NCBI GenBank assembly: GCA_008508345.1
Contig: QNGE01001036.1
Coordinates: 134,728-198,727, forward strand
Length of the DNA: 64,000 bases
Source: Paragonimus westermani
Taxonomy: Eukaryota; Platyhelminthes; Trematoda; Plagiorchiida; Troglotrematidae
Reading direction: 5' to 3'
Shown here: positions 9,130 through 21,321 of the stretch, in pieces
Layout of the letters: each line of letters begins with the position of its first letter
Position numbering within the stretch: position 1 is the first letter of the stretch
The notes under the pieces: model-generated
Seen by the model: only the letters and a program-made list of their open reading frames with translations
What the model was told of the DNA's origin: nothing
Database searches by the model: none
Translations under genes and position numbers: made by a program

Positions 9130-12100
9130 CTGTCACACCAAATCCTACTGGGCTAATCTTTGGCTTCACTCAGCCGCTTTGACAGGAGTGATAAAAGTTG
9201 AACATTACTTGCAGTTGATCGCAGGGGTTGAATCCCCATAGACTTTCCGATCAGCTTCTTTCGACTTATATCAATAGAATAGAATTTGAACGGTTTGTTG
9301 TGTTAAAAACTTGACGAGTCAGAAAGCCTGCATAAGCTGTTTCAGGCAACGCTGTGGTCAATCGACAACGTTGAGTTGAAATAGTGGTCACCTGCATTGC
9401 CTTCTCAAGTGGCGTTGCTCACAAAACATTTCATGAACGCGTTTCAGACAAAGGGACAGATTAAAACAAGGTAAGCTTGTCGACCAGCAGCAAACAGTAG
9501 TTCGATTATTTGTACATTGTAAAACGGTGTGGACTTTTAATGGGTTTTATAGTAGACTGAATAAAGTCGGAGATGTAAACATGTCTGGGAAGTTTCAATC
9601 GATGGACTATTTGTTGGAAGCAACAGACCAAATGACCTGACCACTGCTCACAAATGTCTGACAGGTTCAAATGTGATAGGCCAGACGTGCTTTACGTTAG
9701 TTCAACGGCACGGCGGTCTACACGGTTGTTTCTTTAAAGCGTGAGCGGATTTCTCATGCCGTTTTTGACAACGATAAGAACTACTGAGACTCTCTTACAA
9801 CAACAAAGCTAAATGGCAGTAACCACCAGAGGAACAGTGGACAGATGTTTCGACCTAGTTGAGCCTCACCAGCGCCAAGCATGCTGGCAGATGGAACCCA
9901 TGAACGTTGAAGTAAACGACAGTTTGTGGTCCAAGCAGTTATCCTTTCTACTATCGTTGGTGAGGTTGTAGGAAGTTATGTGAATTAATGTCCTAAGGAC
10001 TTGCGCTTCCTTGTGTACATGGACCGAACTCGACCAGCCGTTCCAGCTTATCAGTAAGAGGGAGTACAACAGCTAACTGCAGTAAGACCAAAACTATGGT
10101 CCAGTTCTTTTTAATCGGGTCGACTGGAAAGTCTATCTAAACGTGGAGAAGGCGGTCTAGTGTGCGTGATGCTCAACCGCGGATTGAGATTGGTTATTGC
10201 CACAGGAACCCACATTGCTCTGAAATTGTTTATGCTCACTACACGAATATGTTGTACCTACTTGTTTGAGTTCCATATAGGTTGATTCGGTACCATCGGT
10301 AAACACGCAATAAAGGTACTCAGTCTATAAGAATGTGTGTGGAAGACATGGAAGGGGATATTAGCAGTGGCAGCAAGAAACACGTGAAGATTTATTACAG
10401 ACATAATGAAAGAGGAGCGCACTCTTTCGGCCAGCCGTCCTCAATTGACAGGAAATCTCGGTAGAGCCAGACAATGCGGATAACTTTAGCGTGCATTCAA
10501 ACGTTCTCTTATTTGAAATGCCACTCAAAACTTCTCTCCGCGCTTGAATGGCCTCATAAGATTTTAACCCAATGTTGGAAACAATTTGCCCCTCACCGTG
10601 TGTGGTGAATCTATGGACAACGTGTTTTAATGTAGACCTGTTTTTCAGATTGTATTATTGACGTATAATTAACGGTTAGTTTCCGTCACGACGGAACGGC
10701 CTTGTAGCTCACTGATTGTGACACACGGACTGTACCAAAACCTACTTACAGAGATGTTCAGCATTTAAAATTGCAGTCAATGATAAACAACGGTACGTAA
10801 ACTTTTTGCCATATGCTGTCTTCTGATTTTATACAGTTTCTTTCAAATATGTGGTTCCGTTAATTGATTCTAATTGTTATCGTTTTTTGTGTTCACACAG
10901 TTTAGCTTCTGAAACTATGTTGGAATTGTGTGAAACTCTCATATCTTTTAAAGCTTGTTCTGTATTGAAAGAAAACGGAATTGTCATGCGGATTTACTTG
11001 TAGGTCAATGTAAACCGTTGGAATTTTTCCTGCTCTCAGACATAAACAATGGATGGTAGTCAGTGGTAAACCGTGTCATCCAGTTGATAAGTGTAGTGTT
11101 GAAAGAAAACGATAACATGATAAATGAATTTTTGCCAGCCTGATAAGTAACAGTCCTCGTTCAATGTCAAGTTGATGGAAAACAGTGATGAAACTGTGTT
11201 AATAATTGGTGTGGTGCTAATCTTTGAATCAAGATTTCAGTCACTAAATGGTTCCTGTCCGCTTTAGAATAAACGTGAAATCACGCAAAAATTCAACCGG
11301 TTCAACCAGATCTGATCTATTAGGAGACAAAATAGTGACTCTTAGTTCGGTTTGAACTCACTTGCTAACGGTGCATTTGTGACTTCAGTGAAAATGAAAC
11401 AGTATATCTTTAATGGCAGGCTTTATCAAGTTCGCAACAACACAATACGCCGGTCCACTCGTCAGGCACAGGTTACTTCGTGAAACTGTTCGCGACAATG
11501 AAGTCCAAGAGGTCTTACTAAGAAAATGGAGTAAACTGGATCTAGCGAATAATTCTACCGTGGTAGCATTATTACAGACATCTCTGTGGACAAGGTTTCA
11601 GTGATGCCGACTGACACGTTGAAATGCATTTACATTTACTAATAACTTGTGTATTGCTCTCAAATATCACTTGGTTGACAATCCATGTTGCAGAGAAGAG
11701 GTAGATCCCGTTTTGTATAGCTTAAAGTGCATGAAATTTTCATGAAAAGAAGTGCGATTAGCGTCACAGCTGAAGACAATAGGCCAACGGTTCCGCTTGA
11801 AGCATCAGTTAAACTTTGCTGAGTGATACACAGAAACCATTGACTGCAATGAAAATAAGTTATCAGCGGCAAAATGTGTTGCTAGTATCATTGTACTACC
11901 AATAAACAGCCAAGGGTTCGTTTAATCTAAATAGGCTCCTCATCCAAATCAATTTTTCACACGGCTGTCCGGAGAAGCAAAAAACAAACTTGTCTTGCAC
12001 ATGTTAGAAATCGCCACTGGCTATTGTATTTTCATAACCGGGATTTTGGCTTTTATCCACACGCTCGAGAAGCAACTTGCTTGCTCACTTCATCATTAGG

Positions 12101-13143
12101 TTTGTATTAACCGCAACCGAAGTGTTACATATGAACGCATAACAAAATTTACCTGTGTGTAACAAATAGGATACTGAACTGTCCAAATGGCTATAACAAT
12201 TTTCCTGACAATATCAAGCTGTGATCTCAGGCGGAGAATCTTCTAAGCAATTTGTATTCAGGTTAGTCAAGGAAATTGCCGAATAATGTGCTAATTTCCT
12301 GGAAGTACATAATTTTTGTGTTAACCTGCCGAATAAACGTACGATGACTCCCCACTGTAGAGTCTAACGTAAACCACAATTCATTGTGGTGGAAGATTTG
12401 GAGAAATCGATTCACTTATCGTCACACCACCGTGGTTGTCAACAAATCAAATTTCACATATTTTGACTCTGCTGCTATTAGGCTACCCTGTGGTTTTAAC
12501 TGATTGTTTTTGATCTCACTGCTCAACTTTTATGTTAACATCTGACCAACACAGCGCCATTTATGCTCAGTTATCATGCATTTCGATAGTTCAATGTTAG
12601 ATATTGGCGAATAACCGTGTTTAAGATACTGTCAACCCACCAGATTTGGACTAATCCGTGAAGGGTCAACGGTCAAACTGTGCAAGTCTGTTCATACTGT
12701 CGAGAACAAGGGACGATTCCAGTCTACACAGTGAAATGGGTAGCGTAGTGATGTTGTGCATTTGTTAACAATTTCATCTAGATAAAGACGGCAAAATCAT
12801 GCAAGTCATTCTCACTAATATTTTATGAATAATACCACAAAGTGAGGAGCTGGTGATACCCAAGCGAATAAAATTGTTCAGAGAGAGGTGCCTGTAGCCA
12901 GGCGGTTGAAAGTGAGAACTTTTCAGTCTTGAGGCGTCAGTTTATACTCTGACAGTGTGACACGCATTTCATAAAAACCAGCCCAAACACTGACTTTGCT
13001 TCATATCGTTTACACACATCCGATGATGAGCACAGATTAGCTGACATCGACCGTATATACAGAGAATGTTGTGCATGATACACATTTAAGAAAGGATACA
13101 AATGTGACGCATTCGTTGAAAATTACTGGAAGTGTTGACACAG

Positions 13144-13261
13144 TTGAAGAATGGTTATGTGGAGTTTCTATACAAAACACGCCACTCCATAGAAATTGCA
13201 ATTGCGAATTCACAGCAGGCAGTACTCCGGTCTGAAGGTAGCACGATATATTATCACATTA
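13144..13261 (+). CDS. Candidate exon (unrecognised; weak laminin-G-like look)
   Basis: The segment follows TTGACACAG and ends before GTAAGTATCC, a strong donor. An alternative donor lies at 13238 (GAAG before GTAGC). The frame starts L-K-N-G-Y-V-E-F-x-Y and later has A-V-L-R-S, loosely like the beta strands of a laminin-G domain. This resemblance is impressionistic. Both donors leave phase 1. The upstream pyrimidine tract is poor. Confidence 0.15.
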
Positions 13262-14730
13262 GTAAGTATCCTTTCCCCCAAACCCGTCAAAAGATAAAGT
13301 GTGTTCATTTGTCAACAGCGATGTCGAACTCCTGCTTGTTCCTTGAGAATATGACCGTCCCTAAGTTTGATGGGCTGAGGCACTACTGAACCGGTGATTA
13401 ATTCGAACGCGATGTGGACGAGAATTATGTTAGTGTGATTTGTCGCCTGTTTTAACGTGAATAACTATTGCTGAGACGGGATCACAAGGTACCGTTTCAT
13501 TTCCGATACCAGACTATACTTACTACAACAAAATGTCTGCACCTATAACCTTAAAACGTTGCAAGAACGTAATCTCTTGTGATGCTAAAACTTTGTAATA
13601 TCAAAACCACGCTAATTGACTGGTTATGTGCGGCCATCGAGTTATTCCAGTTGACACCGTTGTTGTTGTACACTCAAAAGTGCTTGTAACAAAAGCTCTG
13701 GGACAACAATCACAAGTCCTCATGTCTGCCATCTTCTTCAATTGGAAAACTAGGAAAATTGACAAAATTACTGTTTTATTTCCAGTCAGACACAACTAGT
13801 TTGTCTTCTGTACATCTTTGGGTGACTTTTACATAACGTCTATTAAAGGGCAGTTGATTCCGAATACAGGAACACTGAGTATGCAATTAAGTAACTAAGA
13901 CAAATCAGCCCTATGGTTATTATCTGTTCTGGTAATTGTGACTTTAGGGGTTCCATTTTTATTTCCATATAGATTAAAGAGTGTTGATAAAGCGGCATAA
14001 CCAGAGGTGGAACGAGCTGGTCATACAGCCAGACAGGTTAAATCTAGTGACAGCATGTGTCGACCTCGTTCAACTGTCGCCATAAATAGGTGCGTTAGTC
14101 ACAGACTAACCGATTCAGCAATGTCAGTTTTATAAATCCGTCCGTAACAAAACTCATATCATCCTTTGAACAGTCTTTGGTGGTGAGTCTTTCCTGAATG
14201 TCTGAAAGCGTTCTGAATTGTCAGCATGCTGACAGCCTACCACGTGCTTACCGTTGAATGCACTGTGGTCCAAACGTGTTCGTTTATTGAATTAGGCTCA
14301 TCGGACCAAAAACTGTACGTCATACTGTGTTACTGTAAAGCTTTCGACGGTCTTCAATGTAGCTTTCTGCTAAGCACAATCCTAGAAACTTAGGCGAAAC
14401 ACCATAATATTATGTTCATATACCATCTGTGAAGATTAGGCATGCGAAATCTATCATGAAAACTAAATGAGGCATTTTGCCGGGCACAGGCTTTAGTCTA
14501 TACTCCTTTTATTTTCAGATTGTTTGCTCTTAACCAAAACGATTGCATTGTTTTTCGACGCCTACTTGATATCAAAAACTACACCTAACTTTTTCAGAAT
14601 AACCTTATTGGTATGATTAGCCGATCGGTTTATCACTTTCTCAAACATGAAAGTTTCATATATCAGTTTACTTCATTTTCAATCCTGAAAATAACTGACT
14701 GGTTAACTACAATTTAGTGACTTTTATCAG

Positions 14731-14955
14731 GAAAGCTGTTCACAAGCCGCTTCTTGATATATGGACGTTATTTTGCCTCACAACCCTACCTTATCATTTT
14801 CTGAACCAACCGCTTCTAGAAAACGGAATACGTCTTTTTTTCTTGTCAATTTTTCATTTCCTAACTATTTCTGGTATTCTACTTGCACTAGTGATCTGTT
14901 ACAATTGTGTCAGCAGTTGCAATAAGACTGACTCATACCTAACGAAATCATTCAG
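14731..14955 (+). CDS. Candidate internal exon with a transmembrane segment (unrecognised)
   Basis: The segment starts after TTTTATCAG and ends with TTCAG before GTATAT. It is 225 bp, phase 2 at both ends, so it could be skipped without changing frame. The translation has a strongly hydrophobic stretch of about 25 residues in its second half, followed by a short polar tail with two cysteines and T-K-S. That would suit a single-pass membrane protein. AT- and pyrimidine-rich DNA gives hydrophobic frames by chance, so this is only a candidate. Confidence 0.22.
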
Positions 14956-17259
14956 GTATATTTCAGACTGCGACAGTATCTTAGTGTAGCCCAGTCAGAC
15001 CGACTGCACGCAAGAAAAGTTCTTGAATTTCGTCGAACCTCTCCTTCCTGAATTCTTTCAATCCGCTTATGTTTATACACATTTTGACAATTAAATTGTC
15101 CGTCACATACACTATTTCTGACAGTACTTAGCTGGCATGCTTGCCGGTGAAACAGTGTCTACTATTCTACAATTTACCTGTGACCAATTGATTTCCGTTC
15201 TAACTATTCTGTTACCCATTAAGTATACTTGGACACTTAGATTGTTTGCTGTGATTAAACAGATTTCTTGTTTGTGAATAACAGGTTTCCTGCAGTTGTA
15301 TTTTAGTTCAGACATTTCTAGGGCAGTTGGCCGCTGGATTCAGATAATCAACACTTGCATTACAACGTAATTGATGTAGTTCGTGGCTACTTCGCTTTGT
15401 TTCTAGCTGACAAACCAACTTACATTTCCGCAGAAAAATTGCCCAATATACAACTTTGGTTTGATAAGCTATGACTTTTAGTCAGTGTTCGGATAGAACT
15501 GCTGTGGACGGACATCACACATGCTATGGCGTTTAATGTACCTTGTTCCGTACTCCGTTCCTGAAATCTGAATGAGACGCAGTGGATTTCTTTGCAGTCA
15601 CTGGACTCTCGGAATACCAAACACACGTATATGCACACAGACCGGTCAGTGGATATCGTGGTAGTATACAGTTCTCTATTGTTTCCGTATGTCATTAAGC
15701 TGTGCGGGCTATTATCAAAGGTTTACGCCGGTGGATAACACTTTGTCAAGAATAGTTTCAAAAAGTCGAAACGAGATGGACCAGATAAATTATCTCACGA
15801 CTTGTCACAGTTATTCATTGCATGCAATCTGTGGTGTATAAAACATGCTAACTAGTTGCTTATTATGAATGGAGCGTGATCGGTTACAACCCCAAAACTT
15901 GACAGCCTCCGTATTACTCAATACAATAACTTTTGTTTTTCACACATTAAAAAGCCTTCAGTCGATGTGGTCAAATTATTTTCACCAATCAAGCTACCGA
16001 CGTAGCGGTGTAACTACTAGTTGAAGGAATCAATTTTCACGGGAAAAGAACTTCGATAATGAACAGTAAATTCACTGGTTTTGTGGTCTGCAAAAACAGA
16101 TGCCCGTATGTGAACACCTGCAGCGCAAAACAGATTTCCAGTTTCCAGCCCACCCAGAATTTTGTTTTCAATCTATGAAGCGGTTTTTCTTTTCAACTAA
16201 CTCACACGCAGAGCACCACGTTTGCCTGGAATCACCTTCTTTTCATGCACATTATTACAGTTTCATCCAGAGAAAACTATGACCGTAACAACAAGCAACT
16301 GACGACATTACAGAAGCTCTGACTCGTTAACAAGTATTTTAGGGTTCAACTGGTATGCTTTGGAGATAACTATCTCAAGAAATCTACTCAAAATTAAAAT
16401 TTTTATTGAATATCCCAATATTTTACCCAATTTCTTGGCAAAAAATAGGAAGTTGTCAACTAAATGATTCATGCAAACCGAACAATGCAGAGAAAGAAAT
16501 GACTGAAAAACAAATGCAATCCATCGCACACTAATGATGCTATCAGTTTCATGATGGTGAATCATTTGATTCGTAAGTAATCTCCTACTTGAAATCCACA
16601 TGTTTGATCGGATATACTCTACCCAAGTCTGACGTAGTAGAGTTCGCAAAATTAAACGCACACTGCATGAACACATTAAAAAAACCGCCAACACTTCGGC
16701 TATCCTGGTCATTGAGAGTTTTTTGAGGACGTTGTGTTGTTTCCCCCTTACACCTTCGTCTTTAGTTATTTGTGTTATAGGTTACACGGTAAGAGGTGGC
16801 TGTACTATGCCCGGTAGAATGTGACAGTTTCTGTTCTCACTTCAAACTACTTCCTTCCTATTTCGTATTTTCGCAATTGCTCACCTGCTCTGGCCTCTCT
16901 GTCTCGAACACTACTCCAAACCTACCCTATCCATAAATATACAACATAGATTCATATGTACATAAATGTTTTTGCATCGCTGATCTCTACATATCTAGAG
17001 ATAGTGAATTCAATGAACATGACCGGTGGTGATTGATAAAAGACACCCTTTTGGCTATCCATGTGCTGCACGATAAACGGACGAAAATGACGTCACTCCC
17101 GTCACTAGCACACGCATAACTGCTCGGATAATATCTCTCCAATTAACAACACCCGTAAGTAATTTCCCAAATGGTGCAGTTGCAATATTAAATAATAACC
17201 CTTCCTTTGAAAAATCGGTATAAGGGAAACAAACTTCATGCATTTTGGGGGCTTTTGGA

Positions 17260-17264
17260 ACTAG
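17260..17264. repeat. Left target-site duplication (ACTAG)
   Basis: The five bases ACTAG directly precede the left terminal repeat. The same five bases follow the right terminal repeat at 18364-18368. LTR retrotransposons duplicate 4-6 bp of target on integration, so this supports the proposed element boundaries. A 5-bp match alone could be chance. Confidence 0.5.
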
Positions 17265-17332
17265 TGTTGTGAACCCAGAAGACGCATGACACAGAGGTTG
17301 TTTGACTATCTGACCATTGATTCGAACACCAT
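17265..17332 (-). repeat. 3' terminal repeat (68 bp)
   Basis: On the minus strand this runs from ATGGTGTTCGAA to TTCACAACA, so a TG...CA-bounded repeat would be 67 bp with the first A outside. It matches 18296-18363 at 61 of 68 positions. It stays open in the protease frame, so the element's ORF runs into it. Beyond its end (below 17265) the same frame remains open to 17055, but that stretch lies outside the element and looks fortuitous. Confidence 0.6.
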
Positions 17333-17582
17333 ATTCTGCCAGAACATCAACTTTCAGAGTAAACCCACCGACCATTCGAACTACCATCGCACACGGCCGC
17401 ACAATCTTTCCTGGTCTTGGCCCAATCAGTGAAATCGCGGCCCCAATGTCGATCAAACAGTACTCCAAGCTACCATTGACTCCTAACCTAGCCTGAACCG
17501 CTGTCATATCAACCGACCCTATTACCGTATCCCCCTTCCCAAATAAAGAACAATCGACGAAACGTTTATTTATGTACGACCT
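17333..17582 (-). pseudogene. Retropepsin-like protease, N-terminal part
   Basis: This follows gag in the same frame after a TAA at 17583-17585. The translation carries a short lead-in, then an L-I-D-I-G-A stretch at about 17439-17456. This corresponds to the aspartic protease active site, which is usually D-T/S-G-A; the aspartate is kept and the threonine is isoleucine. A hydrophobic S-L-I follows, as in retropepsins. The frame continues into the 3' terminal repeat, giving roughly 105 residues from the TAA to the element end, close to a minimal retropepsin monomer. The role would be cleavage of Gag. The family call rests on the active-site context and the position after a zinc knuckle. Confidence 0.55.
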
Positions 17583-18248
17583 TTACTTGCCGAGTGGGCA
17601 AAATCTTCACCAGTGTCCACGCCTTCCGCATTCGTAACGAATGTTGCCACGGCCGTCCTCCTTTTTCACCTTCAACGCCGCCACTTCCTCAGTCAAATTT
17701 TCCACCGCGCTTCAAAGGTCATTTGGGTCAGTCGGTTCGCTTGCCCCCACCTCGTTGACTGTCGCGGCATTTTCTGCTAGCAATTGTCGAACTGCATCGG
17801 CCAACTGTTCCAGCGTCATGGGTTGTCTGATGAGAGCAACTCTGAGCTGATCCCGGACCGTTGGTGGCACTTCGTCCAAGAACTGTGCCGTCAGCAGGCG
17901 TTGTTCTGAGTCTTGGTCCAAATGTGGGAGGGCTGTTGACAACGCTGCCCGCAGGGACATGGCGTAGACCAAAGCGTCACCTGCTGGTCCAAGCCGGGCG
18001 CCCTTGAACCACCTCATTGCCTCCTGGCAGTCGGCGGGGCTGTCAAACCCGGCGATCAGCGCCTCCTTCGCAGCGGCCCACTCCAGCTTCGTAGGACCCC
18101 TTCGCGCCGCATTTAGCACCATCTTCGCCCTGCCCTTGAGCAGCATCCGCAGGGCCACCAGCTTTGCCCGGTCCGCTTTCACTCCGGCCGCCTCCGTCAC
18201 GTCCTCGAAGTCCTTCAGGAAACTCCGAACATCCCGATCCGCAAACGG
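17583..18248 (-). pseudogene. gag: Retrotransposon gag with zinc knuckle (decayed)
   Basis: The open frame runs from just after a TAG (18249-18251) to a TGA at 17712-17714, about 178 codons. It has the look of Ty3/gypsy-type Gag: a D-F-E-D start, alanine- and leucine-rich helices, an A-K-E-A-L helix and an L-D-E-V-P segment. The same frame continues past the TGA into a lysine- and glutamate-rich helix and a knuckle at 17598-17639 that fits C-x2-C-x4-H-x4-C, except that the first cysteine is arginine and a TGA (17607-17609) lies before the last cysteine. Both TGAs could derive from CGA by C-to-T change. An ATG at 18256-18258 lies in another frame, so a small indel separates it from gag. Gag would package element RNA. 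Confidence 0.7.
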
Positions 18249-18276
18249 CTATGGCCATGGGATCTTTATCCTCGTG

Positions 18277-18293
18277 TCCTGGTCACGGCACCA
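18277..18293 (-). other. Primer-binding-site-like sequence
   Basis: On the minus strand, two bases after the end of the 5' terminal repeat, the sequence is TGGTGCCGTGACCAGGA. LTR elements start minus-strand synthesis from a tRNA paired here, and such sites begin with TGG, the complement of the CCA tail. The position and the TGG start fit. I could not assign the tRNA from memory. Confidence 0.5.
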
Positions 18294-18295
18294 AT

Positions 18296-18363
18296 TGTTG
18301 TGAATCCAGAAGGCGGATGACACAGAACTTGTTTGACTACCTGACCATCGATTCGAACACCAT
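18296..18363 (-). repeat. 5' terminal repeat (68 bp)
   Basis: This is the direct-repeat partner of 17265-17332, with 7 mismatches over 68 bp. On the minus strand it ends TTCACAACA and is followed by AT and the primer-binding-like site. Sixty-eight bp is very short for an LTR: a promoter and polyadenylation signal would have little room. No TATA box or AATAAA is visible inside it. Confidence 0.6.
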
Positions 18364-18368
18364 ACTAG
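18364..18368. repeat. Right target-site duplication (ACTAG)
   Basis: ACTAG follows the right terminal repeat and matches 17260-17264. In both places the hexamer is ACTAGT. This means the duplication and the repeat end cannot be placed to the exact base. Confidence 0.5.
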
Positions 18369-20700
18369 TAATGACCGGAGTGGCTCCTTGCAAGAAGTAC
18401 TCTTTCCATTATCATCACATCACTTGCCCTGAACCCAGATGAAAATAACGGTTATTAAGCTAGTTGGTTGCTAAAGTGATTCCTGATTTGCTACAGCGGC
18501 ATATGGTTTTTGTTTACGCGTGTGTCGCCTGATAATAAACCAGCTCAAATTCAACAATATTAGTAGATTACAACACGTGCTTGACGATAAAACTCTGAGT
18601 AAAACTCTACTGCATCGTTTACTGTTAACATCACCTAGATCAGAATTTACTACCTGGGAGTATTCCCGCTCGTTTTTCAGGGTGACCAGATAATCAGCGG
18701 GACAGTGTATAAACCAATGATCCCTCGATAGCACGCTTGGATTTGAAAGATCTGGCACACTTTACTACGCCAAGAACAGTTTGATCGAGATTCTAGTAGC
18801 AACCATCTAGAGGCCTCTGGCAAGCGAACATTGTCATAATCAGTGTTCAAACGGTCTGCCGGATTTCCACAGAAGTCATGTTCTGGTTCAGAGGAAGATA
18901 CACCTCCATTTATGGAACATCTTTTATCTCTTAACCCAGAGGCTGGATGGAGTGTTATATTTAACTCTTCTATGCTACGTTTATAGGCAGTCTGATTTGA
19001 GAGATGAAAACAGAGTTCGGACAGCCAATCTGAATCATAAGTGAGTAAGCATTCGTCATATGTGTAAAACGAATGCAAGTCAGAATTAGCTGATATAAGA
19101 ACATTTTCTCAAACCGAACAGGGAAACTTAACGTTGTCATCTGTTAGATATATTATTTAATTAACGGACATTTTGAGATTGCGTGCACTTGTCCAACTTG
19201 CCAAGGTGGTGTTCAATTCTGTCTCTACAGGCAATGCTTACAGCCGCTCGTTTAATCAAATTCGTACAGAGCGATGTCGACAAATTCAGTCTGACTTCAG
19301 ATTCATTTGCTGTTAATGGTAGAATTCGTTTTTAATCAGCGTATTCCAAGAATCGAATTCCACCGCACTATATAGAAAATTTACCAGTAACCTAACATTC
19401 CCGTTTGGATTGCGTTATTGTCTTTTCTCTTAACGGATATGGTTTGCGGTCTACCGTCAGCCAACTAAGTAACTTGTTGCCCCAATTACGGGCAAAGCGA
19501 TAGCTAATGCACTGAAACCCATAATCTATAGTGACACCTGGCCAACTAATGAATAAGACAAAACGAAAAGGACGAGTTTTATAAGTGACAGCTTGAACAC
19601 ACCTCAATATTGGAATCTTCATGAACTGACCAGTTGACTGGTTGTAAAAGCTATGCTAATGACCTACTAGTATTCAAGTGTTTTTCCTCTGGAAGGATTA
19701 TTACGTAGCCTCTTAGTTCAAAATATTGCTGCCTTCATGCTGTATACTTCAAGGAACCGGCGATGAAGCTTGGGTTTAGAAGGCCACTGTTTAGCTACCT
19801 AACTGATGCTAGGCGACAGACAATGTGAACTATTTCAATGTATCCGGTCATGTCTGAGTATGCATGTTGCCAATCACATCAAACGCTCCGCGTCGTCGTT
19901 GTATGACACCGTGCACAGCCGATAACAAGCGTCAGTTCACCAGGCCCATAAAAGAGTGGATGGATTATTGTTTTTGTTTGAAGACAGTCACGATACAGGG
20001 CAAATAAACCGTTTTCTGAATTGCTTATGATTATAGGTATATGAGTATTTGAGCGGATGTGGTGGTGCCTATAAGTTTCTTGCGAATTTGTGGCACTGTT
20101 GTTAACATGTGTTGATATTCAGCTACCGACTATCTTCTGAACAATCTGAATTGCATTTTGCGTTATTAGCCGATGCATTGCGAATGAAACAGTTTCACTT
20201 CACGAAGTCACATCATATCAGGAAGTCACGTGTAACTGGTCAGCCAAACATATTCTGTTTTACGTTGTCAACTCTAAACGAACAACCCAGCCAACGTATT
20301 TTGTGCGGGCAAGAGTGATGTTGTATCTCCGTAGTGGCCATAATAACAGTCGAACGGCCTTCGGCTTTTTCTCTTGTCTTAATTCGTTCCACTATATGAA
20401 TGACCGAACCGTCTGCAGCAATCACCAGTACAGGTTAGGCGCAATCTGATTGAGAGCAAATCATTAAAAGTGGTTCAGACAAATCCTGTTTTCTATGTTA
20501 TAACAAAACACACTAATCGTTTGTGAGTTGTGTCAACCGTTAATTCTAGTTTCTATCTAAATTAATCTGGGATTGGAACTTCTTCGTTATTGAAAGATAT
20601 ATCGATTTTTAAGGATTTCACGCAATGTCCACTTTTTTCTACAATGGAGAGTCTATAAAAGCAATATTGGAAAAACATCCAGATGTCAGGTGCTCAATAG
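18369..20700. other. Unassigned DNA
   Basis: I see no gene, repeat or element signature in this 2.3 kb. The longest open frame (18677-19078, minus, 133 codons) shows no recognisable domain and is within chance length. Confidence 0.5.
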
Positions 20701-20714
20701 TCAGGTAAATGAAG

Positions 20715-20835
20715 ACGTTGGCGTTAGGTTATCTGATTGGTTCTATATCAACAACCGCGTTCCAGAACGACCTATTCTGGGCTCCCTGCTGTTCACCATT
20801 GTACGCAGCAGTACACCAGTATTTCTCACTGATAC
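20715..20835 (+). pseudogene. Possible LINE reverse transcriptase fragment
   Basis: A plus-strand frame reads L-S-D-W-F-x-I-N-N, then a V-P-E-R-P-I-L-G-S-L-L-F-T-I stretch. This matches the shape of the RT segment between the catalytic motifs in many LINEs (a G-V-x-Q-G-x-x-L-x-P-x-L-F-x-I pattern). The glycine, glutamine-glycine and proline positions are substituted. No neighbouring RT motif was found, so this would be a short worn fragment. The resemblance covers only some 25 residues and could be chance. Confidence 0.3.
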
Positions 20836-21321
20836 TTAACTGTCACGCAACTATGACAAAAACAAGCTACCTACAGAAAGACAGGAAAGAGAAGGAGAGG
20901 GTAAGGGGTCCAACTATTAAAAGTATCTCCATATGTAACCAGACATTCAGCATTGTGGTGTCAACATCTTCCAGACAACAAGGATTCATCATTTGCACAA
21001 CCTTCCTGTGGCTTTCACTACCCTACGTCACTAAATGCATTCACTTCATAGGTAAGTCTGTCAAACACTGACATGATTCACGCCACTGAGCTCGATTAAC
21101 CCTCATCTAACGCCTCCAACAACCCACTTTGTGAGTCGCGACGGCCTCAGCCTGGGGCAAGATCCCAACCGCCATTGACCAACTTCTTCGTGAACCACAT
21201 CACTTTTTTACGCCAGGTCATCTGTCTACCTCATACCTAACGTCAATCGGCAGCAACGTCGGCGAAGAGTACTTGATGTCACAGACGAATAGCTAGTATC
21301 GTTAGTACATGCTCTAATCGA

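Larger units (their letters stand above)
6351..17259. other. Unassigned intergenic or intronic DNA with a few exon-like segments
   Basis: No gene or element is recognisable across this 10.9 kb. Four splice-bounded open segments (6490-6601, 8908-9129, 13144-13261 and 14731-14955) are listed as low-confidence exon candidates. The rest is AT-rich single-copy-looking sequence with no tandem repeats, no long inverted repeats noticed and only chance-length open frames. Confidence 0.5.
17265..18363 (-). mobile_element. Compact non-autonomous LTR-type element carrying gag and a partial protease
   Basis: The element is about 1.1 kb on the minus strand. It has 68-bp direct terminal repeats (61 of 68 bases identical), a primer-binding-site-like sequence 2 bp inside the 5' repeat, a gag frame with a CCHC-type knuckle, and a retropepsin-like start. 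A candidate ACTAG duplication flanks it. The internal part is much richer in G+C than the surroundings, a sign of insertion. There is no reverse transcriptase, RNase H or integrase and no space for them, so it would depend on a partner. The plan resembles TRIM or TR-GAG elements. I see no clear polypurine tract before the 3' repeat, which is a weakness. Stops and a frameshift show it is dead. Confidence 0.6.

Noticed and set aside
16308..16712. 134-codon minus-strand frame
   Set aside because: No domain, low-complexity hydrophobic composition typical of AT-rich DNA, and a length expected about once by chance in such a window.
17055..17264. Continuation of the protease open frame beyond the terminal repeat
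   Set aside because: It lies outside the proposed element, after the ACTAG border, and its translation has no retropepsin or pol feature. It is most easily explained as flanking DNA that happens to be open.
18677..19078. 133-codon minus-strand frame
   Set aside because: No recognisable motif, no convincing splice context, and chance length.
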